The notes: a model not told the origin generated them from the letters alone. A stretch of 64,000 nucleotides of DNA from Phoronis australis (GCA_002633005.1 NMRA01000650.1:119260-183259), one strand, 5' to 3'; shown: positions 32,859 to 46,232, counted from the first letter of the stretch. Numbers and translations: made by a program.

Positions 32859-35427
32859 TGGATGAACAATCCTTTCCTCTGCCGCAACCTTACTATTAAG
32901 TGTTTGTGTAAACGTCACATTTCAGGAAAGGATTAGGAAGAACACCGTGTTCGTATTCATCGTAAATTTTGTGTTTTCATTGAGAGAATGGATAGAAAAT
33001 ACATGTAAGCAACCAGTTTTAACAACTTCACGTCAGGCAGATGTCACGTGCAGGTAAATATAATAGACCCATACCTCAGCTTGAAGGGTATTGATTATAT
33101 GGTGAGTTTCATCTATGTTGGAATGTTAGGTGACTTTTAAACAGTACGGCTAAACGCAGCGTAGCTGGCAAACTGAAACCTTGATTAAACCTACAGGCTG
33201 CAAGCTGTTGGCGAGCGGTTTACGGTACAACTTACATACCACCTTCTTAAAACTAGTGCCAGATTTGTCACTAGCATAACAAAAGAGCATTTGTTTGATT
33301 TCAACCGTTAGAAGCTCAGTCACAATTAGTTGTTTTCTTGGAACAAATTTAACGTGACCTGAGGTCTCTAATCACTTAGTTCAATCTTGCTTTGATCTCG
33401 TTCAGCAGATATGGAAGGCATAATTTGTTGTTTATCTACCAAAACAGATCTAAAAATGAAAAAAATAGCGGAGGGGAAAACTGACAACTTTTGTTTATAT
33501 AACCAACTTCGGCTGGAAGTTATTTTGTTGATGACGGATGGTGAGTCTGAGGAAATGAAGCGTAGGGAGAGTTTGTTCAAATCAGAATGTGTATGCAAAT
33601 CACTGAGATATAAGTTATCCCCATATTTTCGACTTCACTGAAGATTATGTAGGACCTTATTGAAGGACGTTATTTCAAAGTCAATTACCAAAATATCTAC
33701 GTCGCGTCAACCTGTTAATACATACATGTATAATGTCTGAAAGAAGAATGGTCGACGATTATAAAAATTCACTTGGAATGATACTTACGAGTCAATGTTA
33801 TCATAACCTGGACTCTCTTTTTTCGTGTAAGTCAAATTTTCATGTTTAATAAAGGTAAATTTCTAGCACAAATACTCTTGATTTTAATGAATCATTGAAA
33901 TAAAAACTTACAGATGCCTCTCAAAACGTTGCTAGCAAGTACATTTAAATTTACTTCTTTAGTTAAGTTGCTATCCCCAGATTAGGTTTTTAAAATGTAT
34001 GGTCAGGTTAGGCGTTTTTGTTAAAGAACAATGGACGTGTTCGTTTATCACGCAGTTCAGTAAAATTAGGACAATAAAATTAGAAACTGCGTGTTAGAGA
34101 ATGACTGCAAAGTTATAATCAAGTACACCGTACACCGAACCGTTCTCGATAATAAATCGTTCCCGTCAGTTGAGATGAAGGTGATGTACACAAAATAGAA
34201 AGAAAAACAAGCTGCGACTCTTCTGTTAGTCTTGAAAAACTGGAATAGAAGGCTTTACCGTTTACCTGTATTGTATAATACAATTTGTTGTAACTACACG
34301 ATATCTAAACGTTCAAACCTAACACTTTATCTAACAATTGATGTCATGATGACGACCCTTTTTTAAACATTTTTACTGGACAAGAACTGCATAAAACGGT
34401 CTCCAAGAGTTTTTCTTCAAATAGCACACGGGCGTGGCAAAGTATCATACACAGTCGTAACTTCGGTACGATATTAGCGCACTGGCTTAAAATGCAATTT
34501 TCACGCGCCGGTGAAACTGAAATTATATAACCAACCACAAAACGAAAACTAAAAATCCTGCGCGCGAGATGGATACAGGGAAACGTCAAACTACTGATGA
34601 AATTCAAGGATTTTGTAGAGGATATACTTTTTTCACAGCTTGTTGTATTCGCAAGCATAAAATCAAACACGGTCACAGGGACTCTCTTTCGGTGCATTCA
34701 TTCTCAACGGCTGTAAGCACGCAGACTCACAATTCTCTCAGAGTCAAAATTACGTTTTTCTTCGTTTTCTGGGGCATCTTTCTATGGTATGAACATTTCG
34801 TTGATGGAATATTATGGCAACCCTGTGAATGAAACAACAAACTTAGGTGTGTTTAACGTAATTTCGGTGTTTTCAAATGTGATTTAAAAGGGAAATTCAT
34901 ACAGTCAACAATCCAAGTATTGTATTTTGGCTTCATCTTCAATTAACACCACTTCTGTACCGGAATACTTCATATTTGTGGCACAGAGACTCTTTGAATG
35001 TGACACCGTTTCCTTGACACTGTTCAAACTTTCAGTTTCACATGTCTACCGCTAGATGCCCTAGATGTTAGTCATTAACTGCGGTACTCTGTTGGTCAGG
35101 CCTTAATTATCCACCGTACCGAACCAAGTGAACCCGACGATGAACTTTATTTCTTGAAGATACACCGAATTGTCGAAGACAAAAAAAACGCAAATTTATC
35201 AAAAAACAACAATGATAGCATGCGGTGTAAGTTGTTTTGCACTGTCACTTTACTGTTTGTTTTCTGTGTGAAAACAATATGACGATAAAATGAACCGCGA
35301 AAGTGGCGAAATGTCCTCCGCACACAAAATTTTAATGGGTGAGAGGTATTAAAATGATGTGAGAAATCTAAAATTTTTATTGAAAATAGCGATGCTAAAA
35401 TACTTTCACTGGGTTGGATCTACAGTA
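32859..35427. other. intergenic, nothing recognised
   Basis: Open frames near 33411-33641, 34344-34697 and 34569-34832 are short, lie on both strands and resemble no family I know. No splice-supported exon was found. Confidence 0.4.
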
Positions 35428-35535
35428 AACCTAGATGATGACCAAACCCTACGACAGGCATTAAACCTAGAGGATGACGAGACCCTGCGACAGGCATTAA
35501 ACCTAGAGGATGACGAGACCCTGCGACAGGCAGTG
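35428..35535. repeat. 36-bp tandem repeat, three units, open in frame
   Basis: Units start at 35428, 35464 and 35500; units 2 and 3 are nearly identical. In the plus-strand frame each encodes NLEDDETLRQAL. The unit length is a multiple of three, so the frame (35359-35652) stays open, but both strands are open and no splice context supports a gene. Minisatellite, perhaps coding. Confidence 0.85.
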
Positions 35536-36058
35536 TCAGGGCAATATGTAACCTGGGCTGGTACTGCGAAACCTGATGTACACGTGGATGACAGAGGGTG
35601 GGGTGAAGTTATGTTCACTGAGGGATATGGCCCCTTAATTAATCTTAGTTAATCTTTGTTTGCTAATATGTAAATGTCTTGACGAGTTTTTCATCACTGT
35701 CACTGTCCACACAGTGCGTACCTCGTGAACGACGCCGGCTGTCTATCAGAGTTGCCGAGCGCATGCACAGGGTGCGGCGATCAGGGACAGGTTGATTTTG
35801 GGATCAGTGTCGGGAGAGAGAAATTAGGGGCATAGGACGTGGAGCGGATATATGGTGGCGACCGCGATTGATCAGACGTCTCTATTGTGATAGCAATGTT
35901 CCGTATACGCCTTAATTCTATTATAATAACGTGATCGAGGTGTTTTAGTAATCAGGCACGCAGGAAGAGGTCTTAGAACTTATGCGAATGTTAATATTAC
36001 TAATTATACCACAAAAGTAGCCTCGAATGGCATATACAACCGTGTATTAACCAATAAA

Positions 36059-36080
36059 GTTATCTCACTAGTGAGATAAC
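36059..36080. repeat. perfect 22-bp palindrome
   Basis: GTTATCTCACTAGTGAGATAAC's arms are fully self-complementary. It adjoins the tRNA-like SINE stretch. Confidence 0.85.
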
Positions 36081-36084
36081 GATT

Positions 36085-36175
36085 TGGAGGAAAACCGAGG
36101 ACAAAGTCGTACCCGGGACCTTGGAATTACTGGTCGCCGACTTTACCACTACCCCATGCAGCGACTGACGTCATA
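36085..36175 (-). repeat. tRNA-like SINE head
   Basis: On the minus strand, GCATGGGGTAGTGGTAAAGT is followed by AAGGTCCCGGGTACGA, resembling the A and B promoter boxes of a tRNA. It lacks a convincing cloverleaf and is likely a tRNA-derived SINE rather than a gene. Confidence 0.4.
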
Positions 36176-36826
36176 AAGCGTGAAAGTAGAATACTTAAAG
36201 TCCTGGTCTCACACGTTGTTAATCCTTATTACATGGTTAGAGGATGTTATAAAGCTTCAGGAAATACCTACCCCATAATAATACACGATCCGTACTCGAA
36301 AAAAAGTTTAAATGAGCGCGCCCTGATTCACGATTCGCACCCGAGGAACCTCCGCCATTTTGAACTTGCCGCGAGCCCGGGAAGTACAATTCATTCAGGA
36401 ACCCAGGGTGAGAAAACGCCGTCAGTGTGAGTGCGTGTTACCAGCCTGCAAATGGGGATAAAACAATGTACAGCGCGCCTTACTTTTAATAAAATCAAAA
36501 TACGGACAATTTTATCGAATTTGCTGAAGAGATGTGGCGAATAAATTTTGACAGAAATTATTTTGCCGGCCTATTGGACCCGAGACAAGATGCTGGCGAA
36601 AGGTAAAGGCATGCGGTTGCAAGCTATTTTGTCGAAATAAAATGTTCAAATCACATATGCCGTATATATTCAAAGGTAGTTTCAGACACTCGCATAAAAT
36701 TACGGGTTGGTTACTCCTGTTTCACACTGCCGCGGCAGCCCTTAGCTAGCCTCAGTGCTAGCTCACCAGTATGAAGACTACCGTCAAAATACAGCTAGCT
36801 TGTTAGTAGACCCATATAGCTTTGGG

Positions 36827-37226
36827 CCAAGGCTACCCTTAGGCCTACCTGGTTGCTGGCCACAGCTCTCGCTCAAACGAGGTTTACTTAGAACTTGGGT
36901 ACTTCTGGCGAACTGTGCAAAGTTGTTGTCTTTCAACAGAGGTTTTCCCGGCAGACTTTGTATGAGCGCAACAAGCTTAAAAAATGGCGGGCTGGAATTT
37001 TTGGGAATGTCTATCTTTTACTGTAAGATTCACTAGGTATGTTCGGAGTTATGAATTGCAGACGCTAAATTTTGGTACTTCCTGTCTTCTAGTGGAATAT
37101 TATCTCGTTTTGTACTTTTTTGGAGTTCGTGTTTCTTTGACTGAGGAAACCTTTTTCCATTTCTCCAAAGGGGACTCATTCGAGCACATAAGTATGACAA
37201 GTCCAATACAAAATGTTATCATTTTT
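36827..37226. repeat. interspersed repeat, copy 1 of a direct pair
   Basis: About 400 bp, similar in the same orientation to 56705-57113. It shares cgctcaaacgaggttta, ggcgaactgtgcaaagttg and tcgagcacataagtatga. Open frames inside are not shared intact, so it is non-coding. Family unknown. Confidence 0.8.
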
Positions 37227-39640
37227 TATTCATTGAGCCAAAATAATTCAACCTTTTAACATAATAAGTAACGTATAATCCACAATACTTTACAACATTT
37301 AGCATTAGTGATTTTGTATAAGAGACGCGTATTAAGCTGAGCATCCGTCAGAGGGCACAACCACCAATACAATGCAGCGAGAGACACATTGTAGATTCGC
37401 AAATGAGATAATGCAATTTAATTTAAACGTCGCTTTCGAAACGAACTAACACAAGTCTTCAACTTTCGATGTACAATGTTTCTGATTACAGTTAATCCTC
37501 CCAATGGAATGTAACCAACTTAGATTAGTGCACATGGGTGCAATGGAGGCAATCACATTCATCCTAGCTGCATTGAATAAAAAGATTTCACAACATAATA
37601 TTTATATGTAAAACATTTATCTATATGATTCTAGAAAACATGGAATTCTAAACATTTACGTCACTTAGTATTTATCCCATACGCGTTGAAGCTGTCGAGG
37701 GAAATACGGCCATGTAATATTTTTTTATCCTTATTCACCTCCTGCACTACTTAAGTAGTGACCTCTGACATGGAATGTTCAAAAGGTAGGTCAATGTAGA
37801 CTCGACGTCTTCAGCCCGTTCGATCATCGAATAACGGTTGAAAGTAATGCAGTTGCAACAGTGTAACTAACAATCGACATGCAACCAGGCCTTAAACGTA
37901 AAATCTGCAACAGAGATGTGAATTGTAAGACATTTACATGTATGTCTCAGTTTTCAATTGCTGAATACTACATGTATATTGTCTGCGACTCAGGCGCCGA
38001 TTCCTAGGAAACTACAATATCAAAAAATTGTTTTTTAACTATCTCCAATTGTTTCAAGTTCACTGCACGGTTGGCGTTGTTTTCATCTTTGTTACCTCTT
38101 TTCAAGAAATAAATCGCTAATTTTAAAACTCTTTCTTTTACCATAGAAAACTTGCAACCTACCGCGCAAGTAAATACATATAGGATATTATCCACCATGT
38201 GAACAGTCTGGGCAAAGTATTTAAAAAATCTGCCGAAAAAACGTAAGAAATTTAGGAATTCGAAGCGTATGGGATAATTCGGTCTCAGTCGATAGGCAGA
38301 ATAACGTGTCATGGGACATTACTTCATGTACTCCACTCACGGTACGTTTTGTGTATTTACATGCAAACATTTATTTTTATGATTTTAGAAACATGGAATT
38401 CTAAATCTCTACGTCACCCGGCAATAATTTTATAGTGTAGATTCAACGCACTCTTGTCAGAAATGACATTATTGCTTAACAGGAGATGTTTGAAACGGCA
38501 TGCCCTGAATGAATTATGATTAGTGTTTACATGAAAACAATGATACTTTCAAAACAAGTAGTTGTAAATGGTAAACAATTACTCCAAAGACATGTGCAAA
38601 ATGCCTACGCTATCTACGTAAGTTAATGCTAGAAAAAAATGGATAAGACACTGGCAGGGGGGATAAAAGTGGGGCAAGGGGTCAGTCATGGCCTTCCTGA
38701 AATCCCCTGGATTCGATTTGACATCAGAGGCCGGTGCAAATATCTGACGTACAAATTCCTGGCTAATATTCTGAAATGCTCTCTTAACCCCAACCCAAAA
38801 TCATGCAGACCAGCACTGGGTGTTCACCAAATACCCTGAGTAACTCCTACATAGGCAGACGTGACTGATATAGGTACTACATGTATGTGTAACTCAGTAT
38901 GCACTTGTCAATGATATGCGCTAATGCAGGTCAGAACTGGATGTAGAACAATTATCTGATGTAACTCGGTACAGACGTGTCTGGGATTTAATGAGATTAA
39001 TGGCACTTTGACATAAATCCTATTATTTGGGCAAATAACATTCTACAGCTCTTCGTCCTTCATTTCCAACCCCTAGTTAGTTCCTACCAAATCCGATGGT
39101 AGCACTGTTTGTTCTTTCTCTCCAGCTTCTTGTTTGACCCAGCAACAGTACATTCACTCGTAAGTTTTCCCTATTAGACCACTTGAAAACTCTTAAAAGG
39201 TAGTTGAAACCAAAGGAAATGGACCGATGCCTTTCTCGGATTTCCCTCCATAATCATTGAAGCTCACCCCCCCCCCTCCAGAGGGCAGGCAGGACGTGTG
39301 ACTTGGGGCACATCACCCTAGGGACATGTTGGATACCTCACGATGTGCAGTAGAGTACCGCTCCCGGCCCACAAAGCTCACAATCCAGCCACACCCTGGG
39401 CGACCACAGAGCCGGGGTTGTGGTCGTTTTATATGACAGGCCCCTCCACTGACGCCGTACCGCACCCATCTACAATGCAGACTCAGCTATACCTTAACTA
39501 CAACGGAAATTGCACTACATGGCAATGCAGACACAGATATTCCTGGAGGACCTCAGGTAGTTCCCATACGAGCACTGCATGTTACAGGGCCACCCAACAC
39601 TCTCGGCCGTGCGCCTTCCCAGGGTGCAGCCGCCCAATGG
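37227..39640. other. intergenic
   Basis: It contains a short repeated word pair at about 37600-37670 and 38350-38430 (acatggaattctaaa ... acgtcac) and a 16-bp palindrome at 37745-37760. The more GC-rich part 39280-39640 adjoins the inverted repeat copy and has a TATAAAA on the minus strand, possibly a regulatory or LTR region. No gene seen. Confidence 0.35.
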
Positions 39641-40084
39641 ACAACCCTGCCCATGTGGCACATACTGAGCCACAACACCACGTTCCTTACGATATGTTTT
39701 TTATCACTCCGGCTGGTCTGCTCACTCAGCTTGTCCGGAACCTGCTTTGCAGGTTGTTATAGCCCAGCTGGCTGTTTGACGTACCCCCTTGATACTTTAT
39801 TATATGATAGTTGCCCATTTGGCAGTTGTACCCATTTGGTATTTGTTATTGAATTTGCCGTTTTGCTAGACCCAGTTGGTAGGCAATCTGCCAATACCCA
39901 TTTGGTATTATGTACCCATTTAGTACAATGCTAACCTGTGCCACTTAGTATCCGATACTCAATTACACATTGGGTATCGTAAATGTGTGTGTTATCTCTT
40001 GTAATTAAGGAACACACCTGGTTCCTTCTGTAAAATAATCAATTGTAGAGCTGTGACACTGAAATTTCCAATACGACCTAGGAT
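39641..40084 (-). repeat. interspersed repeat with tacccatttggta motifs, inverted copy
   Basis: Reverse-complement partner of 32417-32858, about 7 kb away. The plus-strand open frame at 39343-39762 overlaps it and is probably chance. Confidence 0.8.
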
Positions 40085-40864
40085 ATTTATTACTGTTGTT
40101 GTTTTATTTATCCCCAATAAGTCCCTTTGTGTCAGGACTGGGTATTCAGCTGGTACATTGGGTGACTCTGCAAAGCCGTCGTTGGTCACGTATCATCGAT
40201 ATGAACACAGAGTACTGGTGTGTTTCTTGTAAATGCAAACTCTGTATAAGTCACATTTTGCATGATAACCACATCGCTTCCAAATTAGTATGTTGTTTTG
40301 CACACGCAAAGTCGGTAGAGCTTCTTTTAAATTTACATTTGTATACATGTGTACACTGTATGTGAATGTATTGCTGTGAACACCTACAGGCTGCATTGTT
40401 GCATTGTCTGTACATAACAGGTGTTGTGGACACAATGAGAATATGAACATGTATGCTTGGTTTATTGTGATATGTAGCTTAGCAACATTTTTTGTCTGAG
40501 CTCTTACCGCAAAATACACGCAACTTTATATTTTTTAAATTTTAATAGTCAGGCGTGGTTCGACCATACAATTGTTGTAAATGTTCAAATTCCGTTACAC
40601 TATTCCGGTAATTCCCAGCACGACCATTTGCAACTGTGAATATAAGAGAAGACGAATTAAATACACAGAGATAGATATTTGTGCTCCACGACCAACTGTA
40701 ATCATCAGCTGAGCGCCGTGCTTCCTCAAGATTTCGACATATAAAGCTCATAATCTCTCCACACGTTTGGTCCGCAACAGCTGGTCGATGTATTTGAGTT
40801 GCAGTTGGCCATAAAGTCTTAAATCAATTTTAATAAATATTGGACATGTACTTCCGCATAATCC
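40085..40864. other. intergenic, nothing recognised
   Basis: Only short frames on both strands. Confidence 0.35.
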
Positions 40865-41095
40865 ATGTGCTGCCCTCTAGAGCCTGTGTCCACAAACTCT
40901 CACCTTGATGGAATGGTTCACACCAGCGACTTTCAGGAACCTCCTCAAAGATGAAGACGGAAAGTCTCGACACCCCACCTCAAAAGGAATAAGTTCACCG
41001 CTGTAACTATTACCCTAGACTTGTTTTGCTAGTTCTGCATATCGTAACATGTTACGCTCATGAGGTTCATATAAACCATCATCCCATTCAACACT
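40865..41095 (-). pseudogene. retroelement reverse-transcriptase tail fragment
   Basis: Minus-strand translation gives EWDDGLYEPHERNMLRYAEL, a stop, then PFEVGCRDFPSSSLRRFLK. This matches the segment after the reverse transcriptase in many invertebrate non-LTR elements, whose pattern is P-W-E then a K-Y-x-x-L helix, then V-E-V-G-C-R-G-F. Internal stops show decay. Confidence 0.55.
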
Positions 41096-41900
41096 TAGTT
41101 TACCAAGAACAGGATATGTCCTCATCTAATACAAAAGAAAGACGAGACCAAAATATAGAGAGGCAATGTTGAAAGGAAGAACATGAAGGTAAACTTGTTA
41201 TTAACCACGGGATAAAATTATTCGATCCGCTACCATAAGATGTTTACGAAAGTAGTAATTTTGGCTAAGCTGAAGATGATCTTTAATAGTATTATTAGGA
41301 ACAAATGCTCCAGTAGTATTGGGGACAAAGGAAAATGTAAAAAATTCTAACTGCATTGTTTTCGAACTTGAATGATGTGAATAATGCTTATTTCATTAAA
41401 TACTTGAGCTTCTTTTTAAAATATCATGGAAATTTAAATGTTCACACCACAGCGTATCTTCCCTGGAAAATGTAAAACTGTTCAATGGGTTTATGGGGGT
41501 TTGAAGGTTTACATTGTGTGTCAACCATCTGGGATCATGTATCAAAGTAACTTTCAATATTCTATTTCATCTATGCCATGTTAAAGCACCGTAAAGTTTT
41601 TGGAGACTTAAAAACTTAACTAGGCATTTACATTTTAGATCTTTTTTGAATTTAGCAAAATTTTAGTTTTTCATTGCAGGAGATGCATCATACATGTAGA
41701 CTTATGATTGTTAAGCCCACGTGAACTGCATCAAAGTTAAGTTCAAAGAATGTGGAAACCGCATTTCAACTGATCGCTTGGCAACTAATGAGCAATTTAA
41801 CAGCGTACTAGCTTTCTTCAATTATAAAAGTTATGGTCTATTTAAATCTGCTCGGTGAACTCGCAGCAGAGATAACCAAGTGTAACCTGTTAAGGAGCTT
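41096..41900. other. intergenic, nothing recognised
   Basis: AT-rich, no supported feature. Confidence 0.35.
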
Positions 41901-42245
41901 GTCGACCACAAACGAAGACTTGGTGGGACTCTACACAACTCTCTGTTGGTTGCTCATGTCTTATGCTGGGAATTGTAAGATTCATACACGCCCTGTGGTG
42001 AAAATTGCGAGATTCTACACAGAAAGCTGGTCGTGTACGTCCATTGATGCAAGTTATGAGGTTCTACATAACTCTCAGCTGACTGTGCACGTCTTAGAAT
42101 ATGAAAAGTGACATTCTGCATTAGCCTCAGCTGGTCAAGCACGTCAGAAGGTGAGAGGTATGAGATTCTATACAACTGTCAGCTGGTGAGACACGTCCTG
42201 TGATGGAAGTTGTGAGGTCCTAAATATTCTCCCAATTGGTAGAGC
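41901..42245. repeat. diverged tandem repeat, about 50-65 bp unit
   Basis: The words gagattctacacaactctcagctggt and cacgtc recur about five times with variation. This explains open frames on both strands here. Confidence 0.6.
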
Positions 42246-43926
42246 GCAAGTCCTCTGGTGAGATATGTTCGCATTTACTTTTTTCGCTTGCTGTGAAATC
42301 GTAAGACTCGGCAGCCTTCAGAAACACTGACATACATTCGGTGTAAATATCTGGGGAACGTTACATGAGAACTGAACTAAGAAAGTAAAGAGCAAAACTT
42401 TGTCTAAATTAAAACAAATGACTAAAATGCTACAGAGTCGGACTTTTGTCTTCGACCATAACTTAGACTGAATTTAAATCGAGTTTTTATATAGATGATT
42501 ATGCAAACTTTGTCACCGGGTTGGTCTTAAGAAATTTTATGAAGCGCGATTTAACACATTTTGGTCTGAAGTTAACTCAAAGTGGTCCAAATTAAAACAG
42601 AAAATATCTTCGGAAGAATTCCATATTGCAACGTTTGAAACATGTTCAACTGCTATCTCTGCATTAAATGTAGTTGATGTATTTGCCGACAGGGACCATC
42701 TCAGTCTCTACCATATTGTGTTTTGATATAACAAAATATAGGTTATTTGAAGTTAAGGTCGCGTAATCACATAATGAACGTGTTACAGGTTAACATTCAT
42801 AAACGCTGGTAGGACATGACTTATCTGTGAGAACTATTTAAACTACATGTACTCACTCCCATAAAGCGCTGGATAGACTTTGCTTCGCCAACTTTGACTG
42901 AACCATAGGCTATGAAAGCTCAGCTTAATAGACATTTTCGGTGAAAAAAGCCGGATTTACTTTTACGTGGGTTGCAGAGTTATCGAGACAATACAAAATG
43001 TGATTGTACAAGCCAAGTCTTTGTGAAGATAATTATAAAAACAGAGCTCATTACTTTGGGTAAAAAGCTGAGCAAGTTCACCACGGCTGTAGAGAATTGC
43101 TTTGACTCTGTACCCCCCAGGCTATACATGTACTTGCACAATTTTGAAAAGGGACGCCTGGACTTTGGAGATATAGAGGGACAGTTGTACCGCTCTAAGT
43201 GTGACTGGAGAACATCAGGCAAATGTGGCAACATGACATACACGTGTTACATTATTTTGAAATATGCTATATTTTTACATCTACATGTATGTTGGGTGAT
43301 TAAACCAATGGTAAAAACTCGGGTGATTCTGTGAATGGACTTACTGAGAGGTCTATGCGAAATTTATTGTCCAAAATTCTGTGCTCACGATAAATGGCAT
43401 TCAGTGCAATTATAAGTTTGTGAATACGAGGCATAGCCTGCAACAACACGCGGCTACATAGTTCATTCTGACTCATTGCAATTGTATGTCAACACCCGTT
43501 CTGATATTTAGGGAAAAATCTGTTTAGATCTGCAAATGTCTAATCTTGATCGCCATATCATGAAACTTGTTCTAAACAAGAGCCTGAGCAACTGGCGTAC
43601 GACTCCAACACGGAGGTGTGAGCGCAGTGTCGCGTAAAACAAATCAAACCAGCTCTGATTTCACTAGTTGTACATGACTCGTTTTTAGTACAACAGTATG
43701 CTACCTTCACCTTCACCATTAATGTCTTGCATGTCAGGGCCCCGTGGCATAAAACTCTGTTTAACTAAGAGCTTATACGCCGGATAAAATTTATACGCCG
43801 GATAGGTAAATTTGGGTTGCACAAAGCTTTGATAAGGTTCGAATAACTATCCGGCGGATATTTATGTGTTACGGTGGACAGCCAAATTGGATACCATATA
43901 AGGCAATCCCCATAATTCCTGTTACC
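42246..43926. other. intergenic
   Basis: The 120-codon frame at 42972-43334 has no recognised domain. Around 43738-43800, gggccccgtggcataaaac may be the left end of a Harbinger-type element carrying the Myb/SANT pseudogene that follows, but no right end was found. Confidence 0.35.
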
Positions 43927-44867
43927 ATGGCACAAACAAAGTGGCTGAAGCTAAGAAAGATCTTGTAATTGGACAGAGAACGAAAACAACCTTGTGACTC
44001 AGTGAAGTTGCCGAGTAAAACTTGCAAGTTCAGTCAGAAGGTGACAAAGGCCGAAAAGAAGTCTGTTTGGGAAGAGATAGCTTCCAAAATCACCAGTCTG
44101 GGAACAGCAAAGAGGACACCGTATGACGCAAAGGACCAGTGGAGACACATGGTGTCTGGGGCGAGAGCTTCACAGAATCAATTGCAAAGAGAAGTGAAGA
44201 AAACGGGAGGAGGCTCTGGCCCCAAACGCATGGAGGAGGCTGAGAAAAAAATCGTTGCATTGTTTACAGACACACCCATGCAGTTTTAGTGGATTGGAAG
44301 CTCCAATTGAATCAGGTATTAATTAATCAAGTGAGGCAAAAGAATATTCCATGGTTTATATGATACATTACCAACAACACTTGATAAGAATGCTCTCTAC
44401 TTTTCACTTTTCTTCATAATTGAAACGTACAACTCTCTTAGGTGTTCAATAATTAATTGCTACGTAGCATTCACTGCTTTGAAAAAATAGGTCAACCAAG
44501 TTTGGAATATAGGTCATAGGGTTATATACATGTATGTCAACGGAACAGACACGTTGCACGAATGTAGCTACAGCACAGGTACGTGAACCTAAAATCCCGT
44601 AGCGATAAGACACAAGTTTTTTATATTTACAAATACCAAGTTGAACATTCTCTTCCATTTCTTAAACACAGAAGCTATGGCCCTATGTTGATTGATCAAA
44701 TCCCGGGGATGGAAACATGGACAAATCCATGCATTTGATCTGTCACTGAAAACGAAATAGAAGCCAACCAAAGGGGAAGAATAAAAGAAGAAAGGAAATT
44801 GGACTTAGAAATAGAAAATCTTACACTAAAGAACAAGAAACTCAAGATGGAAATTGAAAACGTGTGA
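43927..44867 (+). pseudogene. Myb/SANT-like (Harbinger-type) gene, frameshifted
   Basis: A SANT/Myb-like DNA-binding domain is split over two frames: RSCNWTENENNL in one, then KFSQKVTKAEKKSVWEEIAS and AKDQWRHM in another (frame 43969-44289). The three tryptophans, one per helix, are all present. After a non-coding gap, 44749-44867 encodes a charged coiled coil (KLDLEIENLTLKNKKLKMEI) and a stop, the usual C terminus of this family. The N-terminal frameshift near 43995-44010 makes it a pseudogene or a sequencing error. Such proteins are the DNA-binding partner encoded by Harbinger transposons, or domesticated forms such as NAIF1. The gap 44290-44748 may be an intron or an insertion. Confidence 0.7.
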
Positions 44868-45890
44868 CTTTTTTGATCAACTGTTCCTTTTGCAAGTGTT
44901 GTGCTGTTATTTGATTATTCGTTTATTTGTTACTGTTGCCTGTATTTACTGCGTCTCGTTAAACCACAACATTTAGAAAAGATATGCGTATTTAATCAAT
45001 CAGTATCGATACCGTTTATTGTAGATTCCAATGTACATTCAGAGTATATTCACAAAGTAGTTATTCTCTTAAAGCCATAGGCTTGCAAATATACAATGCA
45101 AAGGCTTTGAATAAATTCATGACTTTTCTGATGGAATAATTAACATTCACAAGCTCTGGTGCAATTATAAAAGCGTATCCCAAATTCACCTTGAGACATA
45201 ACATATACTGAAACCTAAAACATATTTACAGAAATCAGGGGTGAATCCAGGAGTTTGAGTTAGGGGGGCCTTTGGAAGCATCTACATGTATAACGGACGG
45301 CTGGAAAGAGCACACTGATGACTTTGGCTGCGACACTCAGTGCCTTCAGAGCAAAGCTGTTCTCAAATGATTGATTAGTTAACATTCACAAGCTTTGGTG
45401 CAAAGAAAATCGTATCCCAAATTCAACGCCAGACATAACATATACTGAAACCTAGAACTTATTTACAAACCATTTGCAAAACTGATGGAACACAGGACAC
45501 TTTTCACTACTTACATTCTTTATTCCGTTAAGCTCATATGCTCGATATAAAACACAACACCAAACGGAACAGTGATGAAGTATCTGATCAAGAGACATGA
45601 ATAAAATGTGCATGATATTTCGAAACATACTTGTTTCACTCTCAAATGACGCACAATGCCACCACAGAGCATAAATTGGAGACATACATGTACACAGCGG
45701 GGCACGACAGGCTTGAAATACTCCAAAGAAAGACAAATGAAGGGGTTAACAGGTAATCCACGCAAGCAAGAGTAACGTGCGGTCTGACATTGTTTGCTGT
45801 TCATTCAAAACAGGCATTTCAAATACAATGAAAGAGACTCCCAATACTTTCACTTGCAGCACATCGTGGTGTACGTACAGAATTGACGTG
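44868..45890. other. intergenic with a short direct repeat
   Basis: Segments at about 45148-45240 and 45380-45470 match (cacaagct.tggtgca, cgtatcccaaattca, agacataacatatactgaaa), a direct repeat about 235 bp apart. No gene recognised. Confidence 0.55.
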
Positions 45891-46232
45891 TTTATCACAA
45901 TTTCTTGACGGGTGGTTTTTACGTTCCTGACATTGCATAATTATATTGGATGGCGCCACTTTAACTAAACCGACGGAAAAGACTGTTAACCGCTTGACCA
46001 ATGTAACATTGTTTGACATTTTAAGGAAGACATTCGTTCATTGGGCATACAAAGTCTTTAACAATACTACACAGGGCAACGGGATCGGTTTTCCGCTTAA
46101 GAAATGATATGTTTCACGGCCAACGAACTTAGAGGACTTCCTCTTATGATAATAAATAATAACATCGATGTAATCATCGTGTTTACATACTGTAACATTA
46201 ACCCTGATGATTTTCTTGTAACATTTTTTTGT
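45891..46232 (-). pseudogene. GIY-YIG-like retroelement fragment
   Basis: Minus-strand translation gives VNVTVCKHDDYIDVIIYYHK, then DFVCPMNECLP, a stop, and NVKQCYIGQAVNSLFRRFS. It is homologous to the plus-strand copy at 55133-55513. CYIGQ followed by a conserved R resembles the core of GIY-YIG endonucleases at the C terminus of some retroelements. Stops and frame changes show decay. Confidence 0.6.

Larger units (their letters stand above)
35653..36826. other. intergenic with tRNA-like SINE fragment
   Basis: Apart from the palindrome and minus-strand tRNA-like stretch near 36059-36175, nothing recognised. Confidence 0.35.

Noticed and set aside
39343-39762. 139-codon plus-strand open frame
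   Set aside because: Composition is odd (Thr/His/Pro/Cys-rich), and it runs into an interspersed repeat copy. Probably chance in a GC-richer stretch.
42972-43334. 120-codon open frame as a gene
   Set aside because: No recognised domain, splice site or neighbour supports it.
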